Source: a virus. From it: a DNA stretch of 20,488 nucleotides. The position numbers were made by a program, and so were the translations under genes. Below the pieces are notes generated by a model. It had not been told where the DNA came from and searched no databases. It was given only the letters and a program-made list of their open reading frames with translations. The stretch lies in IMG/VR virus record IMGVR_UViG_3300031631_000035, positions 1 to 20,488 of that record, one strand, 5' to 3'. Within the stretch, counting starts at the first letter, position 1. Every line of letters begins with the position of its first letter. This document shows, piece after piece, positions 1 through 4,407 of this stretch.

Positions 1-2
1 CC

Positions 3-290
3 CTTAAATTATATAACGAATTACAAGATGTACTTGGGTTAGAGGTACCTGTACTAGAAGAGATTATATATACACCACCTGTATATCCTTGCCCATATAT
101 ACCGTACACACCTTACCCTAGTCCATGGGGGGTAGACCCTCATCCTTATTACCACTATGGTTATTATGGCTACAACTACAATACATACGTTACTTGTGGT
201 ACAAGTGGTACAAGTGGTACAAGTGATTTAAGGTCTTCAATAACATTTACGAACACAACAGATGAAAATGAATATTACGGCAAGGGATAA
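3..290 (+). CDS. 3' end of a Tyr/Pro-rich protein of unknown function (partial)
   Basis: An open frame enters from the left edge and ends at TAA 288-290; 95 residues are visible and the start lies outside the window. The visible part begins with a short charged stretch, then turns low-complexity: residues about 23-41 alternate Pro and Tyr, residues 49-62 are dominated by Tyr, Gly and Asn, and residues 66-74 are three exact Gly-Thr-Ser units. The tail is Ser/Thr/Asn-rich and ends in Tyr-Tyr-Gly-Lys-Gly. No domain, signal peptide or membrane segment can be recognised. Sticky Tyr/Pro/Gly segments of this kind occur in structural or surface-exposed proteins, but that is only an analogy. Coding is supported by the long open frame, the codon-phased 9-bp repeat and the sense strand shared with everything downstream. 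Confidence 0.6.
   Translation, partial: LKLYNELQDVLGLEVPVLEEIIYTPPVYPCPYIPYTPYPSPWGVDPHPYYHYGYYGYNYNTYVTCGTSGTSGTSDLRSSITFTNTTDENEYYGKG
198..224 (+). repeat. Three tandem 9-bp units encoding Gly-Thr-Ser
   Basis: The 9-mer GGTACAAGT occurs three times head to tail with no mismatch and in phase with the codons of the enclosing frame, giving (Gly-Thr-Ser)x3. Identical codon use across the units points to recent slippage expansion rather than old selection for the peptide. Confidence 0.9.
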
Positions 291-316
291 GATAAAATAA
301 GATAAACCCACATATT

Positions 317-369
317 ACTGTGTAAAAAGGTGTAACAGCAAACCGTGTTTAAACCACCTGTAACACAGT
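317..369 (+). other. Imperfect inverted repeat in the 291-452 intergenic gap
   Basis: ACTGTGT (317-323) pairs with ACACAGT (363-369), and inside it AGGTG (328-332) pairs with CACCT (355-359), leaving a small asymmetric internal loop and a loop of about 22 nt. There is no U-tract after the second arm, so a simple intrinsic terminator is unlikely. It could be an operator, an mRNA 5' structure for the gene at 453, or chance. I see no convincing -35/-10 pair in the 162-bp gap. Confidence 0.35.
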
Positions 370-452
370 TATTGTCGGGGTAAATAGAAGAAAAGTAGTA
401 ACACCCTAATTTATGGGTAAAACTGAGTAAAAGTAAGAGTAAAAGGAGAAAT

Positions 453-833
453 ATGAACATGAACAAGAAAATAAAAGCGGATATAACAATAGTATTGCCT
501 GTCTTTAATATAACCACTGGATGGTTTTTTGGTGACTTCACCACATTTGTAAAAGCATGCAGTGAATTAGATGGCAGTAGTTGTGATTTAGGAGGTATAA
601 AATACGATGGCTATTGTCATGGTAGTTTAACATGGGTTGAAGACAAATGGGATACCAATACTGTTATACATGAGTTAACACATTTAGTGGATCACGTATT
701 AGAAGCTGTAGGTGTAGATGACTGTGAGACTCGTGCTTATTGCATGGGGTACTTAGGTGAAAAGGTGTTTACTGCCATAGCCAAGAAATACAAAAAAGGA
801 AAGGAGGCACACCATCCCAACGTATATTTATAA
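453..833 (+). CDS. Small HExxH (zincin-like) putative metallopeptidase
   Basis: The 126-residue product carries the zincin signature HELTH at residues 73-77, with His73 and His77 as probable zinc ligands and Glu74 as catalytic base. Glu92, in the Asp-Cys-Glu-Thr-Arg-Ala-Tyr stretch, is a good candidate for the third ligand; this HELTH plus E-x-R-A-Y layout is familiar from small phage proteins annotated only as HExxH metallopeptidases. There is no signal peptide or membrane segment, so it would act in the host cytoplasm. The substrate is unknown. GGAG at 445-448 precedes the ATG, although the second ATG at 459 has a more usual spacing and cannot be excluded. The C-terminus is Lys-rich. Its last 20 bases overlap the zinc-ribbon gene at 814 and contain that gene's Shine-Dalgarno sequence, so the two are likely translationally coupled. 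The motif is seen directly; activity is inferred. Confidence 0.75.
   Translation: MNMNKKIKADITIVLPVFNITTGWFFGDFTTFVKACSELDGSSCDLGGIKYDGYCHGSLTWVEDKWDTNTVIHELTHLVDHVLEAVGVDDCETRAYCMGYLGEKVFTAIAKKYKKGKEAHHPNVYL
801..816 (+). promoter_or_regulatory. Strong Shine-Dalgarno in front of an ATC start codon
   Basis: AAGGAGG (801-807) is followed by a 6-nt spacer and then ATC at 814-816. In this frame the nearest upstream stop is TAG at 778-780, and no ATG, GTG, TTG or CTG lies between that stop and the ATC. The next in-frame ATG falls inside the zinc-ribbon fold. The site therefore decides the start of the next gene. Confidence 0.6.
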
Positions 834-999
834 ATGCCCAAATTGTGGCAAAACAATAGAAGAATTTCACGCCATGAGCGAATCCCCTGTGTTTGTTTGT
901 GACACATGTGGAAATAAATTCGTGAGAGTAGTATCAGGTGGCACAGCTACATTGTATAAATCAAAAGGTTTCACACAATACAATGGACGAAGCAATTAG
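814..999 (+). CDS. FmdB-type zinc-ribbon protein, apparent ATC start
   Basis: This 61-residue protein has two CxxC knuckles (Cys8/Cys11 and Cys29/Cys32) that should bind one zinc ion. Read with Met at the ATC, the N-terminus is Met-Pro-Thr-Tyr-Ile-Tyr-Lys-Cys, the hallmark opening of the FmdB/CxxC regulatory-protein family, and the C-terminus has the family-like pattern of a Gly-Gly segment then Lys-Gly-Phe-Thr-x-Tyr. Family members are short proteins of uncertain role, often called transcriptional regulators; no DNA target is known here. The gene is easily missed because no standard start codon is available. It overlaps the metallopeptidase gene by 20 bases in another frame, and its TAG stop shares its last base with the GTG of the next gene. 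Alternatives are an assembly error turning ATG into ATC, or expression by a frameshift from the upstream gene, for which I see no canonical slippery site. Confidence 0.7.
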   Translation: MPTYIYKCPNCGKTIEEFHAMSESPVFVCDTCGNKFVRVVSGGTATLYKSKGFTQYNGRSN

Positions 1000-1730
1000 T
1001 GGAAACTGACTTAACCAAGGAAATAAAATATGAATTAATGGCTCACTACCGCACAAAAAGGGATATGCACGTGGCACAGGAATGTGGAAACATGGATGTA
1101 TTAGCTATAAGCAAAGAAGGCGTGAGTTACGAGTTTGAAGTAAAAATTAGCAAGAGTGACTTAGTTGCTGATAAAAAGAAACGCAAACACAGTGCCAGAC
1201 CCAAAACCCATTTCTTTTACTACGTGGTACCACCTGAATTAAGTGAAGCCACTATGACACAAGCAAGTAAATTGAGTCCTGCCTATGGAGTAATTGTTTA
1301 CAACAGTGGTTGTTTAGAAATTATTAAAAGAGCTAAGAAAAGGAAAACGGGTACAAATCTAGAGCACTTGTTATATGGCAACATCAGTTACGCATACGTA
1401 CTAAACTACAAAAAGGTTTGCTTATATGAACAAGATAGAGAAAAACTGATTCCACAGGGTGTGAGTAAAAAAGCTGAAACCATATACAGGCACTTGTTAA
1501 AAATCTACTCTATAGACACTGTGGCGTTATTTGTGTATAATAGAGTATCAGACGTAATCACATATGACAACAAACACACTATAGTTTTTAAACCCACTAA
1601 TTGTTACGTGGGACAGAAAATTGTGAGTTATAAAAGTGATAGACGCTACGATAGTTGGACAACGGTGGTGTTACAGGGGGTAAGCAAATGGATAAACGAA
1701 TCAAAAAAAGGCATAGTATTCACGATGTAG
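999..1730 (+). CDS. PD-(D/E)XK nuclease-like protein (MmcB-like)
   Basis: The 243-residue product has, near the N-terminus, the layout of a PD-(D/E)XK core: a first helix, Met-Asp-Val-Leu-Ala with Asp33, then Glu45-Phe-Glu47-Val-Lys49 as the E-x-K strand, followed by Asp54, Asp58, Lys59 and His64. The order 'DV...EVKIS.SDL..D.KK.KH' and the following strand ending in Tyr-Tyr-Val-Val-Pro resemble the MmcB family of DNA-repair-associated nuclease-fold proteins. The C-terminal 120 residues are not recognised. The start is GTG at 999, overlapping the upstream stop by one base; it has only a weak SD and is probably reached by coupling. ATG at 1038 would delete part of the first helix. The 3' end overlaps the next gene by 43 bases. 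Fold assignment is from motif reading; nuclease activity on DNA is inferred. Confidence 0.6.
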   Translation: METDLTKEIKYELMAHYRTKRDMHVAQECGNMDVLAISKEGVSYEFEVKISKSDLVADKKKRKHSARPKTHFFYYVVPPELSEATMTQASKLSPAYGVIVYNSGCLEIIKRAKKRKTGTNLEHLLYGNISYAYVLNYKKVCLYEQDREKLIPQGVSKKAETIYRHLLKIYSIDTVALFVYNRVSDVITYDNKHTIVFKPTNCYVGQKIVSYKSDRRYDSWTTVVLQGVSKWINESKKGIVFTM

Positions 1731-1993
1731 CAATACTAACACACTTGTCAGATTATATAATAAGAGACTATGAACAAGGGGTCGTGGACAGTCTTGATTT
1801 TACTACATGGATGTCTTTGGCATCATATTATGGTAGACAGATGTTAGAAGTGCCATTTTTTATTCACTCCTTGGAAAAAAGTATCAGCGAAACATATTTT
1901 ATGCACTTAAGAAACGGGGAACCTATACAATTCAGTTGCCTCATGGCTTTTAATGAAATGATTGAAAAGAAGGAAAAGGAGAATAAATGTTAG
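1688..1993 (+). CDS. Small protein with XRE-like helix-turn-helix character
   Basis: ATG at 1688 is preceded by GGGGG ending at 1680, a much better start than the in-frame TTG at 1655; the product is 101 residues. Residues about 9-48 read like an XRE-type HTH: His-Asp-Val-Ala-x-Leu-Thr-x-Leu-Ser, then Ile-x-Asp-Tyr-Glu-x-Gly, then a helix with Leu-Ala-x-Tyr-Tyr-Gly. The remainder is helical and ends in a Lys/Glu-rich tail. If the HTH is real it may be a DNA-binding regulator or adaptor; the match is weak and a purely structural role is possible. It overlaps the nuclease-like gene upstream by 43 bases and the metallophosphoesterase gene downstream by 7 bases, so it is very probably co-translated with both. 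Confidence 0.55.
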   Translation: MDKRIKKRHSIHDVAILTHLSDYIIRDYEQGVVDSLDFTTWMSLASYYGRQMLEVPFFIHSLEKSISETYFMHLRNGEPIQFSCLMAFNEMIEKKEKENKC

Positions 1994-3216
1994 AAAATAT
2001 ACCCAATACGAGGCTACGCGAGGTATCAGAGTACACAGAAACTTTTGGCGTAGAAAAAGCTGAGATTTTCTTTGGTATACTGAGGGATACAATTAAAAGA
2101 TATATTAGATTGTATAAGAAGAGGATGGAAGGAGGAGAGCCCAAAATGGATGAATTAAATGGAGTCAAAGAAGAGGTTGTTGAAAAAAACACTATTAAGC
2201 AAACAGTGTTGTCATCAACCAAGTTTACAAATGCGGAACAACTAGCAGAGTTTTGTAATATAGATTTAAAGATTTGGGAAGCATCTAAAATTGTAACCAA
2301 TCAATGGGGTAAATCGGATAAACCTATGTGGCAGTTCAAGGTCATATGGAATCGAATAAAAGGACTTAGCCCACAAGCAATAGCAGAGATGGTTGAAAAC
2401 CATATTAAAGAATATGTATTTACACCCCCTACTCCTTATGAAGTGGTTACGGGAAAGACATGTTTAGAAATCCAGATTCCTGACGCACATTTAGGTCGTT
2501 TTGTAGCTTCTACAAATTCTGATAAACCTTACAACATGCAATTAGCACATGATGTATATTTAGAAGCCAACAAATATTTTTATGAGATGAACAAACATCT
2601 TGATGTAGAGAAAGTAGTAATGCTTTTAGGCGGAGATTTTTTAAATTGTGATAACGCTTTACAGTCAACATCTCATGGCACACCACAAATAGAAGAGAGT
2701 GTACACAAGGAATCATTTGACATGGCTATTAAAACTGCTGTGGATACTATTGAGTTTTGGCGTAGTTGTGGATATGCTGTTGAAGTCAAGATAGTTGCAG
2801 GCAACCATGATGAAGTTCGTATGTACAGTTTGGGCTGTGTAATGGAAGCACAATATAAAGACGTGGATTCCGTGGTTATAGACAACTCACATAAATCAAG
2901 GAAATATTTTGTGTATGGTTGTAACATGATAGGATTTACACATGGTAAAAAAGATGCTAAACGATTACGTTCAATTTATCAGTCTGAAATGCGTGAGTAT
3001 TTATCTCAGTGTACAAATATTGAATTTCATATCGGACACACCCATGCTGAAAAAGTAGTAGAGGATTTTGGTAGTGTAATTATTAGAACTATTCCTAGTC
3101 TAGCACAGCATGGTGATTGGGAAATAGAAAATGGGTATAGTGGAAATCGTAGAGCACAGGCATTTGTATGGCATAAAGAAAAAGGGTTATTGAATATAAC
3201 TTACTTTACACCATAA
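1987..3216 (+). CDS. Metallophosphoesterase with N-terminal helix-turn-helix
   Basis: The 409-residue product contains all calcineurin-like phosphoesterase motifs in order: D-x-H at Asp166/His168, GGDFLN with Asp217 and Asn220, GNHD at residues 272-275, a Phe-Thr-His-Gly at 317-320 and GHTH at 350-353. These are the ligands and catalytic residues of a two-metal hydrolase. Residues about 8-46 look like a helix-turn-helix (Phe-Gly-Val-x-x-Ala...Asp-Thr-Ile-Lys-Arg-Tyr-Ile), and residues 50-150 form a helical linker. The HTH suggests a DNA-associated role; phage relatives are usually annotated as putative exonuclease or phosphoesterase. The actual substrate (DNA ends, nucleotides, RNA or protein phosphate) cannot be told from the sequence. 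AAGGAG upstream and the 7-bp overlap with the previous gene support the start at 1987. Confidence 0.85.
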   Translation: MLENIPNTRLREVSEYTETFGVEKAEIFFGILRDTIKRYIRLYKKRMEGGEPKMDELNGVKEEVVEKNTIKQTVLSSTKFTNAEQLAEFCNIDLKIWEASKIVTNQWGKSDKPMWQFKVIWNRIKGLSPQAIAEMVENHIKEYVFTPPTPYEVVTGKTCLEIQIPDAHLGRFVASTNSDKPYNMQLAHDVYLEANKYFYEMNKHLDVEKVVMLLGGDFLNCDNALQSTSHGTPQIEESVHKESFDMAIKTAVDTIEFWRSCGYAVEVKIVAGNHDEVRMYSLGCVMEAQYKDVDSVVIDNSHKSRKYFVYGCNMIGFTHGKKDAKRLRSIYQSEMREYLSQCTNIEFHIGHTHAEKVVEDFGSVIIRTIPSLAQHGDWEIENGYSGNRRAQAFVWHKEKGLLNITYFTP

Positions 3217-3220
3217 TCAC

Positions 3221-3251
3221 CTACATTGCAAAAACACTAAAAACAATGTAG
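3221..3251 (+). repeat. Perfect 8-bp inverted repeat after the metallophosphoesterase gene
   Basis: CTACATTG (3221-3228) and CAATGTAG (3244-3251) are exact reverse complements with a 15-nt A-rich loop, placed five bases after the upstream stop codon and upstream of the next SD. The stem is AT-rich and there is no U-tract, so it is a weak terminator at best. It may be a dyad operator or an RNA-processing or stabilising hairpin between the accessory block and the genes leading to the terminase. Confidence 0.5.
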
Positions 3252-3282
3252 AGTATAGTAAACAACAAGAAAGGAGAAAATA

Positions 3283-3558
3283 GTGATAGTAAAATTCGTG
3301 GGAAAGCTAGCGGGCAAATATACGGAGTATGTAGAAGACAATGTAGAACGGTATTTATTCGAAAACAGGTGCGATGAAATGTGCGACATGGTATTCACGG
3401 GAGCGCGAGACGTACCTTATTCAAAAGTAAGACTTATATTCAAAGACAAAGACAAAGCCCCGATTGACATTTCATTTAATGACAAGGTATTTTGTATGGA
3501 GGGCTCTAACGGGCGCACCATTGACATACTCAAATACGATGTGCGCAAAGATTATTAG
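3283..3558 (+). CDS. Hypothetical protein, 91 residues
   Basis: GTG start at 3283 with AAGGAG at 3271-3276, six bases away, so the start is well supported. The 91-residue product is mixed charged, with an N-terminal beta-like segment, a Cys-containing middle (Arg-Cys-Asp-Glu-Met-Cys) and alternating hydrophobic strands toward the C-terminus. I do not recognise a family. No membrane segment or signal peptide is seen. Its stop codon TAG is embedded in GATTATTAGG, the same 10-mer that ends the next small gene, and the overlapping AGGG may serve as a ribosome binding site for the gene at 3568. Confidence 0.65.
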   Translation: MIVKFVGKLAGKYTEYVEDNVERYLFENRCDEMCDMVFTGARDVPYSKVRLIFKDKDKAPIDISFNDKVFCMEGSNGRTIDILKYDVRKDY

Positions 3559-3567
3559 GGTATAGTT

Positions 3568-3738
3568 ATGGCTACAAAATCTTTTTATCGTGATATTATT
3601 ACAAATAGTAGAAAAGCTAAAAAGTTATTAACTTCTTTAACTAAAAAAGACAGCACACAAATAGGGCGAAACATCGTCCCCGAAGGCAGTAAACTTGTAT
3701 CAAATTTACAAGTACAAAATATACTGCGGGATTATTAG
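3568..3738 (+). CDS. Small basic hypothetical protein, 56 residues
   Basis: An ATG at 3568 opens a 56-codon frame that fills the gap before the small terminase gene. It is preceded by AGGG (3557-3560) at about 7 bases. The product is rich in Lys, Ser and Thr with a predicted helical N-terminal half (Ser-Phe-Tyr-Arg-Asp-Ile-Ile) and ends in Arg-Asp-Tyr, similar to the Lys-Asp-Tyr end of the preceding protein. No family is recognised. Its stop overlaps the AGGAG used by the terminase small subunit at 3749, an arrangement typical of coupled genes. A longer in-frame extension of the terminase gene back to 3695 would overlap it, but the SD position favours two genes. Confidence 0.5.
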   Translation: MATKSFYRDIITNSRKAKKLLTSLTKKDSTQIGRNIVPEGSKLVSNLQVQNILRDY

Positions 3739-3748
3739 GAGAACTAAC

Positions 3749-4390
3749 ATGTCTGATGGACAAGAAATAATAAATGGATTAGAAAAAGAATCAACTTGGT
3801 TCAGGGTATTGAAGCCACAGGAGAAATTGTTTGTAGCTGAGGTATGTATGAATGGTGGGCACGCTGACAAAGCCGCAAAGAAAGCAGGGCGTAAAGGTGT
3901 GGGCACGTTGTTGTCTAATGAAGCAATTATAGAAGCCAAAAAAGAATTTATGACTGCGGTACTTTCGACACGTGTTGCCGAATTGGAAACAAAGATAACT
4001 GATGTATTGTGGAAACGAGCATTTTACAATCCATTTGATTTAATTGATGAACTAGGACAACCTCTTACTGCTGATGGCAGTCCCTACGACTCCGATACTT
4101 TTGATTTAAAAGAGTATAAGGAACGGTTAGGGGATTGGGCAGTATGTATTGAAGGAGTGAAACGACTACTTCATCCACGTAACCCGGATATAACGGTGAT
4201 TACTTTGGAATTAGCGGATAGACGACAAGCACTCAAAGAACTCACAAGTTATATTGGTATGAGTCATGAAGACACTGCGGAGAAAGGCAGTTCATTCGTG
4301 GTTAATGTTAGTGTTGATAACGAGAAAGTAAAATCAGAAGAGTTTAAAATAATTGAGTACAAGCCTGAACCAAAAGTTAAGGCTATATAA
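3749..4390 (+). CDS. terS: Terminase small subunit
   Basis: The 213-residue product starts at ATG 3749, seven bases after AGGAG (3737-3741); an in-frame upstream ATG at 3695 lacks a ribosome binding site. The N-terminal 60 residues have the small-terminase HTH pattern: Leu-Lys-Pro-Gln-Glu-x-x-Phe-Val-x-Glu, Asn-Gly-Gly, and Ala-Ala-x-x-Ala-Gly-Arg, which recognises the packaging site on phage DNA. A central helical part (about 65-175) would form the oligomerisation ring, and the Lys/Glu-rich C-terminus would contact the large subunit. The position immediately in front of TerL and the domain order agree. The cognate pac or cos site is not visible with confidence; it is often in or near this gene. 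Confidence 0.8.
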   Translation: MSDGQEIINGLEKESTWFRVLKPQEKLFVAEVCMNGGHADKAAKKAGRKGVGTLLSNEAIIEAKKEFMTAVLSTRVAELETKITDVLWKRAFYNPFDLIDELGQPLTADGSPYDSDTFDLKEYKERLGDWAVCIEGVKRLLHPRNPDITVITLELADRRQALKELTSYIGMSHEDTAEKGSSFVVNVSVDNEKVKSEEFKIIEYKPEPKVKAI

Positions 4391-4407
4391 ATAATAGGAA
4401 GAAAAGA

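Noticed and set aside
198-224. Possible CRISPR-like or regulatory iteron array
   Set aside because: The units are 9 bp with no spacers, in codon phase, and encode Gly-Thr-Ser, so this is a coding microrepeat.
291-452. Sigma-70 promoter in the leader of the metallopeptidase gene
   Set aside because: TTGTCG near 372 has no acceptable -10 hexamer at 16-18 bases; I could not support a promoter.
780-833. Frameshift fusion of the metallopeptidase to the zinc ribbon at the A-run near 792-797
   Set aside because: The run does not form a canonical X XXY YYZ heptamer in the zero frame, and the zinc-ribbon frame would need +1 slippage with no supporting signal; the SD-ATC start is simpler.
1655-1687. 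TTG-initiated extension of the small HTH-like gene
   Set aside because: ATG at 1688 has GGGGG at good spacing, while the TTG has no SD and would lengthen an already large overlap.
3695-3748. Upstream ATG extending the small terminase subunit by 18 residues
   Set aside because: There is no SD before 3695, whereas ATG 3749 has AGGAG at seven bases and gives the normal N-terminus for the family.
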